Source: JAFGXT01 sp963677165
Lineage (GTDB): Bacteria; Verrucomicrobiota; Lentisphaeria; Victivallales; SZUA-371
NCBI GenBank assembly: GCA_963677165.2
Contig: CAXXSX010000001.1
Location: forward strand, 1 to 64,000
DNA length: 64,000 nucleotides
Direction: 5' to 3'
Position 1 is the first letter of the stretch. Each line of letters begins with the position of its first letter. Below are positions 15,311 to 24,316 of this stretch, one piece after another. A program made the position numbers and the translations under genes. The notes under the pieces were generated by a model that was given only the letters and a program-made list of their open reading frames with translations, was not told where the DNA came from and did not search any database.

Positions 15311-17406
15311 TCTCCGTCCGCAAGAAATTCAACGATATCAAATGGCAGTGCTTTGATGGACTGAACTTTTGCTGTTCGTCCGTCAGGCATCTCGAATGAG
15401 TCGCCGACTTTTTTACCCAGAACCAAGCCGCCCAGCCGGGTCTTGTAGGACAGCCAGTTCTTATCAGGATTTCCGTCCCATGCACCTACAACGTAGTAGG
15501 TTTCGGTCTTGCCGTTGTCGTATTCAAATTCAGTAGTCGAACCGATAACAATCCTGTCGTTAAGCTCAACATTTCTGAAGTTGATCGGCTGGATATTAAG
15601 GATTTCCGCTTCCAATTCATTTCTGCGGTTGGTCAGGAAGTTACGTCTTTCCTTTGCCGCATCGTATTCTGCATTTTCCCGGAAGTCCCCGTGGGCACGA
15701 GCGACTTTGAGCGCTTCGCGGTTTTCCGGGATATGAATCTTAATGATATCATCGAGTTCTTTCAACAGAGTTTTGTGCGAATGAACAGAAGTAATTGTTG
15801 GCTGAGGGGCCATATCAACATGTTCGTTTTCTTTTTCTTTTCTTCCGCCTGTCATTAATTTTTTACCGTGTCCGCTTTCCAGGATGTTGCGAAGTTCATC
15901 AGAGAGGCGAGACAGTTTTACCAGCAGACTCTGTTGTTCGCCCGGCTGGAAGAATCTGGCTCCCTGTAGAGCATAAATAATTTCCGCCGGATCATCTTCC
16001 ATATCAATCAGGTGTCCCTGGAAATCTTTTTTATCGATGAGCTGTTTTTTTAGTTCGCGCTGTGCATTTCCCCATGCCGCCGGGAGGTTGGCTTCTGACA
16101 ATGCGGTGGCCACGTTTCTGATATTGACCATTCCAACCAGATGTTTCGAATGGTTTTTACGGTTTTTCCAAATCCAGAGCAGGATATCGCTGCTGAAATT
16201 TTTAGAGTCGAGAATAACCTGTGAAAGCAGTTCATCGTCAATATTTTCACAGAATAAATTTAGACAACGCAGCGGCAGGAAAGTAGCGTAGCGAGCGAAA
16301 TATTCCGGCGGGAAAATATCTCCACAGGCTTTAATAAAATCCGGCATGGTTTTGACCGGAACTTTACCCCATACTTCGAGATCGTTCAGATTTATATTGT
16401 CAAGAGATTTCGGCCAGAATATAACTTTGTTCTTGAGTGGTTCAAGAGCTTTACTGAGCTTTTCCTTATCCATGAATCCTGCAAGGCGTGCCAATGCATC
16501 CACTAGCATTAAGGAATCTTTCAAGGCAGGATTAAGTCTCACACGGGTAAACAGAGCCGTAAGCTTATCGGCATCGTCATCGTTAAATTCAAATCCTTCT
16601 ACACCTTCAAGCTTTTGCAGCAGCAGTTGAAGTTCCTGAATACTGCGGGCCTCGCTTGGACGGCGTCCCATTCCTGCGACAACACTGCCTGCTTCCGAGT
16701 TCCACCAGCTTTCGAACTGATCTGCGGGCAGAAACTCCGGTATAATTGTGTACATTGCAATTTTTTTCAGCTCGTCTTCTGTCAGGCCGTTAAGAATATT
16801 TTTCATCGCAATTTCGCGGTATTCCTTTGCCACAATACGCAATGGTTTGGTGATCGGGACGAGTTTTTTCGTTTCCGGTCCGGGGTGGAACAGTTTAACA
16901 TCGGCCAGAACGACTTCAAGCGGAACAGCGAAGGCGTTTGAACCATTCAGGGCGCTGATTGCGACAGAGCCGGCAAATTCGTCGATGTTGGAAACAGAGC
17001 CCCATACATGGGTTTCCGGCTGATAAGTGAATACACCATTTTTAAGCTGAACTAAAGTCCGATAGCGTGATGCGATTTCAGCAATATCAATTTCATTGTT
17101 TCGAATTCCAAGGGCACGGAAGAAGCCGGTTTTATTAAGATACGGTGGCAGCAACTTTTTAGCCGCGTCACTGATTGTTTTACGAAGAACAGCGGAATCT
17201 TTAGGTCCAAGCTCGGCCAGGCAGATAATAAATTCGCTGCGGACTGGATTTAATGTTTCGCTCCAGCTTTCAATCAGAAAACTGATATGTTCAGCGATTT
17301 CATCACTGTCAATGGATTCTTGCTTTTTCAGCATATCAAGAAGTTTACCAAGAATTTCTTCGGAGGTAGATTCTGCGGCCTCAATAAACAATTCTTCTAA
17401 GTTCAT
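15307..17406 (-). CDS. GreA-domain protein with a 530-residue N-terminal extension
   Basis: A 699-residue protein whose last 163 residues are a complete GreA: coiled coil (about 545-608) with the tip GDFRENAEYDAA (573 on) carrying the acidic residues that reach the polymerase active site, then the FKBP-like domain (NDRIVIGSTTEFEY to FLADGE). GreA rescues backtracked RNA polymerase by stimulating transcript cleavage. Residues 1-530 are alpha-helical, resemble no domain I know, and are followed by a basic linker (KKLMTGGRKEKEN). From memory, chlamydial GreA is similarly long (about 715 aa), which would make this a PVC-group trait. Normal GreA is about 158 aa. Confidence 0.85.
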   Translation of the reverse strand: MNLEELFIEAAESTSEEILGKLLDMLKKQESIDSDEIAEHISFLIESWSETLNPVRSEFIICLAELGPKDSAVLRKTISDAAKKLLPPYLNKTGFFRALGIRNNEIDIAEIASRYRTLVQLKNGVFTYQPETHVWGSVSNIDEFAGSVAISALNGSNAFAVPLEVVLADVKLFHPGPETKKLVPITKPLRIVAKEYREIAMKNILNGLTEDELKKIAMYTIIPEFLPADQFESWWNSEAGSVVAGMGRRPSEARSIQELQLLLQKLEGVEGFEFNDDDADKLTALFTRVRLNPALKDSLMLVDALARLAGFMDKEKLSKALEPLKNKVIFWPKSLDNINLNDLEVWGKVPVKTMPDFIKACGDIFPPEYFARYATFLPLRCLNLFCENIDDELLSQVILDSKNFSSDILLWIWKNRKNHSKHLVGMVNIRNVATALSEANLPAAWGNAQRELKKQLIDKKDFQGHLIDMEDDPAEIIYALQGARFFQPGEQQSLLVKLSRLSDELRNILESGHGKKLMTGGRKEKENEHVDMAPQPTITSVHSHKTLLKELDDIIKIHIPENREALKVARAHGDFRENAEYDAAKERRNFLTNRRNELEAEILNIQPINFRNVELNDRIVIGSTTEFEYDNGKTETYYVVGAWDGNPDKNWLSYKTRLGGLVLGKKVGDSFEMPDGRTAKVQSIKALPFDIVEFLADGE

Positions 17407-17512
17407 AAGTAACTGTTTCCCGGTTATATTATGTTAAATTTTCGTTTGTTATTCAAAAACTGTAATGTAGCCGTAAACAGCGGTTTTTCAAAAATAAACC
17501 GGCAAAAAGAGA

Positions 17513-19186
17513 TCAATTTACGCCTGTCTTGACAACGGGTAGAATCAATCTGGATGGATATTGTGCTGAATGATGAATTGTATGCCGTGCCGCAGCGAAT
17601 TCAGTTTCTGTTACATTGTCGCCGCCAGTTTGGTGATTCCTGGCAAAAAGCGGGAAACTTCCACTGGAGATTTCCAGGCGAATATGGTGTTTGGGTAGGA
17701 ATGCGTTTGCGGTTATGTCGAGCGGAATATTCAGTTTATAAACATGTCCCGGTGTCATCATTACTTCTTTATCAAATCCTTCACGGTAACGGGTTCGGTA
17801 GATTCCGCAGCAAAGGTTGATAGAGCGTCCGTCCGGATAGACGTCGCACAGTCTGACGATAATATCGGTATCCGGTGCGGTGGATTCTACATAGACTTCC
17901 ATAACAGGTTGTCCGGCAATACGAAACGTTTCGGTTAGTTCTTCACTGGTATAGATCAGCATGTCTTCACGAACTTCCTCATGTGCCTGATTGCAGGGAC
18001 CGGATTTCAGGGCGCCGCCAGCGGACAGGATGTTGCCGCCGACGGACATTACCGGCGTTACCGGATCGTAATCAAAATAGTCCAAATCACTTCCTGCCGA
18101 CTTTAAGAATTCCAACCTTCCATCGCCGCCGCTGCCGTTTGCGCCGGAGTCAGACGTGAAAAACATGTCGGTCGGCACCGTATTTTCTAACGGCCAGCAG
18201 TCTGATTCGATCCAGCGATTTTCACCCATCATAAAGATTCTGACGTTGGGCCATTCATCCGGATTGCCTTCGCCTTTGGCCCAGATATTAATCCATTCAG
18301 TATTAAGCCAGTTGATATCAACCTCGGCATCTATCCCGAAATCGAGTTCCCCGACTTCCCGTGAGCCCAGGGAATGAGCCCAGGGACCAAATACCACTTT
18401 AACTTTTCCATGCATTTCCTTGCGCCGGGTCAGAAGCTGGAAGGTTTCGAGCATGGAGGTGGAATAAACATCGTACCACCCGCCGGTCAGCAATACCGGT
18501 ACGTTGATTTTGTCCAGAATTTGTTTGTCGCCCTTTCTGTGCCAGAAATCTCCATCTGTATTATGGAGCAGCCAGTCTTTGATCGCCTGGCTTTCCACGC
18601 CGCATTTATTGGCGATCTCCATTAGCGGAACAGACATCATTACGGATTGCCAGTCGACCAGCGGTACCTTCGATACTCTGCCGCTGGCATTACAGATTCC
18701 CCAGATCAGAAGCGGGAGTTGTGGAACGCCATCCTTTCTGGCAGTATTACTGAAGCCGTCATTGCCAAATACTCCCGGAGTTATGGTTACAAGTCCGTCA
18801 GGCTGTTCCGCCGCCGCGGTCATCTGAACAAATCCACAGTAGGATGCGCCGGTGGTGGCTATTTTACCATTGCACCAAGGTTGTTCCTTGATCCATTTGA
18901 TGGCATCGGCTCCGTCGCGTCCTTCCTGATCGAATTGTATTACTGCCGGGATGCCTTCCGATTCGTATTTGCCGCGTACGTCCATATGAATTGTACAATA
19001 GCCTTTTTCCAGCAGATGCAGCATATTATGTACCGCTGGAGAGTCAGGATTGAGCTGCTTGTTGTAGGGAGTTCGCAGCAGAATAACGGGATAGCTGCCG
19101 GATTGATCCGGCATACGGATGTCGCAGGACAACTTTATGCCGTCGCGCATAGGTACTTTGACATCATATTTCTGATAAAATTTCAC
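17513..19186 (-). CDS. CocE/NonD-type alpha/beta hydrolase (peptidase S15 family)
   Basis: A 557-residue ester or amide hydrolase. Domains: alpha/beta hydrolase core with RDGIKLSCDIRMPD near the start, PVILLRTPYNKQ, the nucleophile elbow GASYCGFVQM, a helical cap, then a C-terminal jelly roll typical of CocE (PDTDIIVRLCDVYPDGRS) ending HTIHHSAQYPSRLILPV. GTG at 19186 is chosen since AGAGGA lies seven bases upstream; a frame extending to 19234 would overlap dgt by 41 bp. Probably translated right after dgt, seven bases past its stop. No signal peptide, so cytoplasmic; natural substrate unknown. Confidence 0.85.
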   Translation of the reverse strand: MKFYQKYDVKVPMRDGIKLSCDIRMPDQSGSYPVILLRTPYNKQLNPDSPAVHNMLHLLEKGYCTIHMDVRGKYESEGIPAVIQFDQEGRDGADAIKWIKEQPWCNGKIATTGASYCGFVQMTAAAEQPDGLVTITPGVFGNDGFSNTARKDGVPQLPLLIWGICNASGRVSKVPLVDWQSVMMSVPLMEIANKCGVESQAIKDWLLHNTDGDFWHRKGDKQILDKINVPVLLTGGWYDVYSTSMLETFQLLTRRKEMHGKVKVVFGPWAHSLGSREVGELDFGIDAEVDINWLNTEWINIWAKGEGNPDEWPNVRIFMMGENRWIESDCWPLENTVPTDMFFTSDSGANGSGGDGRLEFLKSAGSDLDYFDYDPVTPVMSVGGNILSAGGALKSGPCNQAHEEVREDMLIYTSEELTETFRIAGQPVMEVYVESTAPDTDIIVRLCDVYPDGRSINLCCGIYRTRYREGFDKEVMMTPGHVYKLNIPLDITANAFLPKHHIRLEISSGSFPLFARNHQTGGDNVTETEFAAARHTIHHSAQYPSRLILPVVKTGVN

Positions 19187-19193
19187 TTTTCCT

Positions 19194-20336
19194 CTAAGAT
19201 TCTTTAAACAATTTGGCAAATTCCAGTTCCGCAAACCGGTCCGTCATACCGGCAATATAATCAGCGACTGCCCGTTTCAGTCCGACTTTTTCAATGCGTC
19301 CCTGGGCGTTTTCGCCCATCAGTGACGGATTTACACTGTATTCCAGAAAGAGTCCTTCCATCTTATCCGACACCCGGTTATTCATTGCCTTTACATCCGG
19401 GTGAAAATACATAAAATCAAATAAGAACTGATGCAGTATGTCGGTGATTTCGCGGAATTCCTGCGAGAGAACGATTAAATGAGAATCGTAGTTTTGTACC
19501 TCTTCGACAGAGTTTACGCCAGATGAGTTCAACGCATTATGCGAGTTAGTAATTGCGTCTCTCACCATCATGTCGATCAGGTTGCGGACCGTAAATGACA
19601 TATAGCGTTCGCTGCCGGGAGTCAGGCCGGCTTTTTCAGCAAAGCGTACTGCCCGACGCCAGATTTCCAACTCCATGAGCATATCCTGATTGATGAGGCC
19701 TGAGTCAATACCGTCATCAACGTCATGTCCATAATAGGTTAGATCGTCGGCGAGGTCGGCGATCTGTGCTTCCAGAACGGGACAGCCCGGCAGTTTAATG
19801 TCATCAAGATACATATCGGTGTGTTCGCGGTGCTTGAGCAGTCCGGCACGCACTTCCCAGGTTAAATTGAGCCCATCGTAATTGGGATATTTGATTTCCA
19901 GTTCATCCACCACTTTCAGGGCCTGCATGTTGTGGTCAAAGCCGCCGTCGTTAATCATCAATTTATTCATTTTACGTTCGCCAGCGTGCCCGAAAGGGGT
20001 ATGCCCCAGGTCATGAGCAAGGGCGATTGTTTCCGCCAGGTCTTCATTCAGTGACAAAGCCCGGGCGATTGTGCGGGCAACTGCCGCGACTTCGATTGTG
20101 TGGGTCAGACGGGTACGGTAATGATCACCGGTTCCATTAAGAAATACCTGAGTTTTGTATTCAAGTCGTCGAAACGCTTTACTGTGAAGAATCCGGTCAC
20201 GGTCGCGTTGGAAATTGGTTCTGAATGGATGCGATTGTTCGGGACAGCGGCGTCCATGTGAATCCCGGTTTCTCACGGCATATGGAGCGAGGCTGCTGTT
20301 TTCGTGTCTATATTGATCGGCAAGTTCTTTTAGCAT
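19194..20336 (-). CDS. dgt: dNTP triphosphohydrolase, Dgt-type
   Basis: HD-domain enzyme that splits dGTP or other dNTPs into nucleoside and triphosphate, setting dNTP pools. 380 residues. Metal ligands are H in TRLTHTIEVAAVART, HD in ALAHDLGHTPFGHAGE, and D in ADLADDLTYYGHDVDDG. The N-terminal substrate block DRDRILHSKAFRRLEYKTQVF is characteristic. The 380-residue length fits the type-II Dgt group. It sits downstream of leuA beyond a terminator and directly before the CocE hydrolase. Confidence 0.92.
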   Translation of the reverse strand: MLKELADQYRHENSSLAPYAVRNRDSHGRRCPEQSHPFRTNFQRDRDRILHSKAFRRLEYKTQVFLNGTGDHYRTRLTHTIEVAAVARTIARALSLNEDLAETIALAHDLGHTPFGHAGERKMNKLMINDGGFDHNMQALKVVDELEIKYPNYDGLNLTWEVRAGLLKHREHTDMYLDDIKLPGCPVLEAQIADLADDLTYYGHDVDDGIDSGLINQDMLMELEIWRRAVRFAEKAGLTPGSERYMSFTVRNLIDMMVRDAITNSHNALNSSGVNSVEEVQNYDSHLIVLSQEFREITDILHQFLFDFMYFHPDVKAMNNRVSDKMEGLFLEYSVNPSLMGENAQGRIEKVGLKRAVADYIAGMTDRFAELEFAKLFKES

Positions 20337-20373
20337 ATGAACATCCCTGCGAAATTGGTATAAAAATAATTTT

Positions 20374-20406
20374 GAGGCAATCGCGAGATAACTTCACGAT
20401 TGCCTC
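20374..20406 (-). terminator. terminator-like hairpin after leuA
   Basis: Perfect 10-bp arms GAGGCAATCG/CGATTGCCTC, followed on the minus strand by AAAATTATTTTTATACC. Lies between leuA and dgt. Confidence 0.7.
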
Positions 20407-20456
20407 CACATAGTAAAATATACTGCTAACCGATTTATTCCACACAAATGAGCTAA

Positions 20457-22136
20457 TTATTGGCGGTTTAACGCGGAAACGATCGCGTTAAGTGCCGCAA
20501 TATTCACATTTTTGTCGATTCCCGAACCATATGTACAGACTGATGACCCCGAAGTTTTGAGTCCGATATATGCAATCGCTTCTGCATCAGCGCCCTGTTT
20601 CAGGGCGTGTTCATTATAAGTTTCAAGACGAAACTCCGGAATTTCCGGACTTTTTCGTATTGCAGAAACAATTGCCTCGATTGGACCGTTGCCGTTACCC
20701 CTTACTTTATTTGCATTACCATTCCGGGATATTGTTAGTTCGATACTAACGCTGCCCGAGTTTTCCAGAGAAGAACGTTTGATTCGGTAGCCATTGACCG
20801 ATGTCTTTCCTGGAACATTTACAAATTCCTGCAAGAAGGTTGAAAATATCTCTTCTGGAGTCAATTCTCTTCTGCTGGATTCTGCCAGCTTCTGAATTCG
20901 ATCAGCTACCTGTGGCTGCATCTGCCGGGGAATACTGATGTTGTACATCTGTTCCAGAATATATGCGATGCCGCCCTTGCCGGACTGACTATTAATCCTG
21001 ATCAAGCCTTCATGGTTTCGTCCAATATCCATCGGATCAATATGGAGATACGGCATTTTCCAGCCTTGCTTGAAGTGTTGGCTGATAATGTCGCGTTGTG
21101 CCATTCCTTTGCTTATTGCATCCTGATGGGTCCCTGAAAATGCGGTAAACACCAGTTCTCCTGTATATGGAGAACGAGGGTGGGTATGGATTTTCGATAC
21201 TTTCTCAATGAAACGAACCGTTTCCTGCAAGCTTGAAAAATCCAGTCCCGGTTCGATCCCCCGGGATTTGAGATTTAACGCAAAGGTAATCAGGTCCATA
21301 TTTCCAGTACGTTCACCGTGACCGCACAATGTTCCTTCTACTCGTTCCGCTCCGGCAAGTACCGCCATTTCTGCCGAGGTAATTGCTCCCCCCTGATCAT
21401 TATGAGTATGAACACTGAGTGTTGTTCTGTCCATTCCCTGAAACTTCTGAGTGAAAGATTCGATCATATCAGCATATTCATACGGGGGCCTGCGTTCAAC
21501 TGTTGCCGGCAGATTAATTATGAAAGCCTTCTTGTTCTTCGGATTCCAGATTTCCTGGACCGCAGTTACCAGTTCCACAATAAATCCTAGCCTGCTGTCA
21601 CTGAATTCCTCTGGCGAAAATTGATAACGTATCCGGTTTTGCAACCCGGCTTCTTTGACTGCAGTTGCGATCATTCTGGTTCCGTTTGTTGCCATATCGA
21701 TAATTTCCTGTTCATTCTTCCGAAACACAAAACGATGATGCAGCTCAGAGGTTGCGATATAGCAGTGTATTGATGCCTGTTTACAGCCTTTCAGGGAATC
21801 AATTGTACGACGAATGAGATTTTCTTTTGCGGCGGTAAACACAGAAATAATCACATCATCAGGGATTAAGTCATCTTCAATCAGGCGCCGGACAAATTCA
21901 AATTCCTCACTGGAGGCTGATGGATATGCAAGTTCAATATCCTTGAATCCGATGTCCGTCAGCATTTTAAAATAGCGGATTTTGGTTTCAACATTCATCG
22001 GATTGGCGAAAGCCTGGTTACCGTCGCGTAAATCAACCGGACACCATATTGGAGGCGCGGTAATTCTGCGCGATGGCCAGGTTCGGGCGTCGAACAGTAT
22101 TGGTTCATTGCTTTTGTACTTTGGGAATGTCGTCAT
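20457..22136 (-). CDS. leuA: 2-isopropylmalate synthase
   Basis: Condenses 2-ketoisovalerate and acetyl-CoA, the committed step of leucine synthesis. 559 residues, the longer LeuA form. The TIM barrel has PVDLRDGNQAFANPM (metal and base residues), GFKDIELAYPSAS, LSVHTHNDQGGAI (His-x-His metal ligands) and CGHGERTGNMDL; the C-terminal part, with FVNVPGKTSVNGYRIK and a final GSGIDKNVNIAALNAIVSALNR, is the leucine-sensing regulatory domain. GGAG precedes ATG 22136. A long leader with a leucine-rich short ORF lies upstream. Confidence 0.95.
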   Translation of the reverse strand: MTTFPKYKSNEPILFDARTWPSRRITAPPIWCPVDLRDGNQAFANPMNVETKIRYFKMLTDIGFKDIELAYPSASSEEFEFVRRLIEDDLIPDDVIISVFTAAKENLIRRTIDSLKGCKQASIHCYIATSELHHRFVFRKNEQEIIDMATNGTRMIATAVKEAGLQNRIRYQFSPEEFSDSRLGFIVELVTAVQEIWNPKNKKAFIINLPATVERRPPYEYADMIESFTQKFQGMDRTTLSVHTHNDQGGAITSAEMAVLAGAERVEGTLCGHGERTGNMDLITFALNLKSRGIEPGLDFSSLQETVRFIEKVSKIHTHPRSPYTGELVFTAFSGTHQDAISKGMAQRDIISQHFKQGWKMPYLHIDPMDIGRNHEGLIRINSQSGKGGIAYILEQMYNISIPRQMQPQVADRIQKLAESSRRELTPEEIFSTFLQEFVNVPGKTSVNGYRIKRSSLENSGSVSIELTISRNGNANKVRGNGNGPIEAIVSAIRKSPEIPEFRLETYNEHALKQGADAEAIAYIGLKTSGSSVCTYGSGIDKNVNIAALNAIVSALNRQ

Positions 22137-22606
22137 TGTTTTTGTTCTCCTTCAAAGTGACGGTTATTCCTGAATCATCCATCGTTATCGATGGTTTCGG
22201 GTGAAAATAGTGCGTAGAACCGGCACGATGAAAAAGACAATGAAAATACAATGGGTCTATGGTTGCCGGATGCGCAAGAGAAGTATGCCAATCCAGCAGG
22301 CAGTACAAGGTTATAAAAAATGCGAGAAAAGCAAAATCAGCAACCTGTCTACACCGGATTGGCGCAGATAAGTCGTAGTAGGTTTGAAATGGAGGTAATA
22401 GCAAACAACCGTACAGCATTGGCTGTACAGCTAATAATTTGCGGTTGTTGACATTTTACTGCCATAATTTTCTCCATTTAATCTTTGTTTACTATATTTT
22501 TTAAATGACAAAAAATCAAGGCGTAAAATTTTTTTATTATTTATACGCTAATATTTTAGCAAGTTCGTCCGCTGTCGTTTTGCTGCGGATTCTATGTTTT
22601 CTTTCG
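22137..22606 (-). promoter_or_regulatory. 470-nt structured leader of leuA
   Basis: Apart from the leader peptide ORF (22349-22465), the minus-strand RNA can form GCTGTAC/GTACAGC (22411-22428, inside the peptide coding region), a long-range stem CCGGCA/TGCCGG (about 22219-22270) flanked by TGCG/CGCA, and CCATCG/CGATGG (22179-22194). No U-tract clearly follows any of these, so an intrinsic attenuator is not proven. Confidence 0.4.
22349..22465 (-). CDS. putative leucine leader peptide of leuA
   Basis: A 38-codon ORF with GGAG six bases before its ATG, ending in TAG 212 nt before leuA. Near its end are CTA CTA CGA CTT (NLLRL): two successive leucine codons of the CUA type and a third after arginine. 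A leucine-codon cluster in a short translated ORF ahead of leuA is the classic layout for attenuation by leucyl-tRNA supply. The peptide resembles no leader I can name, and an overlapping longer frame (22105-22419) is less likely as it lacks a ribosome site and runs into leuA. Confidence 0.5.
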   Translation of the reverse strand: MAVKCQQPQIISCTANAVRLFAITSISNLLRLICANPV

Positions 22607-23707
22607 TTATTTTTGCAGGCGTTTGGCCGCCAGACAGGATACTCCGCGACCGGTTAACAACGGACGGAAACACAAATTGCATGACAGGCAGGTTGAGTCG
22701 TGTGCTGGATTATCACGCCAGATGTTCGGCAAATCCGGTTCCCGGATCAGCGGACGCGAAAGAGCGATATAATCAGCAGTTCCTTCATCCAGCAAACATT
22801 GGGCAAACTGGCAGGTACGAATTCCTCCTACCAGGATAAGTGGTACCTGCATCTGTTTTTTGAATTTTATTGCGGCTTCGGTGTAGTAGCCTTCCTCCCA
22901 CTGTGAGTTGTCGGGTTTTCTTACTGGATTGAGATGTTTGGGACTTTCCATTGTTCCGCCGGAGAGTTCAATTGTATCAATACCGTTGGATTCAAGCATG
23001 CGGCAAACCCGAAGCATTTCATCAACAGTAAAACCATTCTCAATAAAATCTTCCGAATTGATTTTGATCATGACAGGAAAGTCATGTCCTGCCTGATGCT
23101 TGATTTCCCTAAGGATCTCAATGATGATCCTTTCACGGTTTTCCAGTTCGCCGCCGTATCCGTCATTGCGTTGATTGTAGTGGGGCGACAGGAATTGTGA
23201 CAGCAGGTAACCATGTGCCGCATGAATTTGGACACCATCAAATCCGGCTTTTTGGGCGCGTACTGCGGCCTGTCCAAATTTTTTTACCAGCTTATGAATA
23301 TAATCGACCGTCATTGCTCCAGAAGTTTTTTTATCAATGGAACGAAATATTTCAGAAGGTCCCATTGCAGTTTCAGGATTCATTGCGGCAGCACCTGCGT
23401 GAGCCAGTTGAACAATGATTTTACTGCCGTGGTCATGAACAGCATTAACGAGTTCTGTCAGACCTGGAATTGTCTCATCGCGGTCAATCATGGTTTGCCA
23501 GCGTCCGGCCTTTCCTGCCAGTTCTACTGCGCAGTGACCAGTTATGATCAGGCCGGTTCCGCCATCGGCCAGCTGAGTAAGCATTTCAGTTAGCTTAGGA
23601 GATACCAGACCGCCGTCGAGAGTGAGTCCTTCGTGGGTGGCAGAACGGACGATTCGATTTTTCAACTGGATTCCCGCAAGGGTATTTTCTTCAAAGAGCA
23701 TGTTCAT
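22607..23707 (-). CDS. Old Yellow Enzyme-type NADH:flavin oxidoreductase
   Basis: A 366-residue FMN TIM-barrel oxidoreductase. FMN and substrate-site marks are KNRIVRSATHEG, IVQLAHAGA, GFDGVQIHAAHGYLLSQFLSPHYNQRNDGYGG and the phosphate-site ILVGGIRT...GTADYIALSRPLIREPDL. A C-terminal cysteine cluster, CLSCNLC then C eleven residues later, matches the 4Fe-4S site of 2,4-dienoyl-CoA reductase and related OYEs, but the protein ends there, so the extra FAD/NAD domain of those enzymes is absent. It is followed by the leuA leader and lies 15 bp after the nitroreductase, probably in one transcript. Confidence 0.88.
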   Translation of the reverse strand: MNMLFEENTLAGIQLKNRIVRSATHEGLTLDGGLVSPKLTEMLTQLADGGTGLIITGHCAVELAGKAGRWQTMIDRDETIPGLTELVNAVHDHGSKIIVQLAHAGAAAMNPETAMGPSEIFRSIDKKTSGAMTVDYIHKLVKKFGQAAVRAQKAGFDGVQIHAAHGYLLSQFLSPHYNQRNDGYGGELENRERIIIEILREIKHQAGHDFPVMIKINSEDFIENGFTVDEMLRVCRMLESNGIDTIELSGGTMESPKHLNPVRKPDNSQWEEGYYTEAAIKFKKQMQVPLILVGGIRTCQFAQCLLDEGTADYIALSRPLIREPDLPNIWRDNPAHDSTCLSCNLCFRPLLTGRGVSCLAAKRLQK

Positions 23708-23722
23708 TTCCTTTTACGGGGA

Positions 23723-24292
23723 TTATCGCCATTCGGTTATGGCATTGACCGAATATTTGGGAACATGCAACACGTCATTATCATCAAGATAATATTTTTG
23801 TGGCTGATCAAGCTCAATATCTTCTGAAACCGGAGTTTCATCGGGATAGCCTACCGCTACCAGATAGATTGATTCGGTATTTTCATCCAGCTCCAGTATT
23901 TTATCAACGGCTTTGTGGTCATAAGCTCCAATCCAGCAACAGCCAAGTTCGAGGCCGCAAGCCATAAGCTGTAAATTTTCAATAGCCGCACCTGCATCGA
24001 CTGCCGGATTTGTTCCGGCTTTTTTGGTGACAACGATAAAAGTCAGTGGAGCGGTTTCCCCCTTAATAGGGTTACGCCGTGGTTTAACATTGCCGGCCCA
24101 GTTGGTCTGGTCAAGAAGATTATTTACTAACTCCTGTTCCTGAACCACAATATATCTTAAGGGCTGAAGGTTGGCTCCACAGGATGCAAGTCGTGCTGCA
24201 TCAATCAAATTATATAACGTATCTTTATCAACTTGAAGCTGTTTAAATTTACGAACTGTTCTTCTGCTTTTGATTGCCTTGACTAAGTCCAT
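23723..24292 (-). CDS. nitroreductase family protein
   Basis: A 189-residue FMN-dependent NAD(P)H oxidoreductase. The N-terminus has the FMN phosphate motif AIKSRRTVRKFK; ARLASCGANLQPLRYIVV follows, then AGAAIENLQLMACGLELGCCWIGAY and the C-terminal VAVGYPDE. Length is typical. It sits between the MTHFR fusion and the OYE gene on the same strand, so three redox or flavin-linked genes share a probable operon. Its natural acceptor is unknown. Confidence 0.85.
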   Translation of the reverse strand: MDLVKAIKSRRTVRKFKQLQVDKDTLYNLIDAARLASCGANLQPLRYIVVQEQELVNNLLDQTNWAGNVKPRRNPIKGETAPLTFIVVTKKAGTNPAVDAGAAIENLQLMACGLELGCCWIGAYDHKAVDKILELDENTESIYLVAVGYPDETPVSEDIELDQPQKYYLDDNDVLHVPKYSVNAITEWR

Positions 24293-24316
24293 ATGTACAC
24301 TCCTTCATGTATTTTA

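Noticed and set aside
22105..22419. 104-codon frame overlapping the leuA start
   Set aside because: No ribosome site, overlaps leuA by 32 bp and conflicts with the better-supported 38-codon leader ORF.
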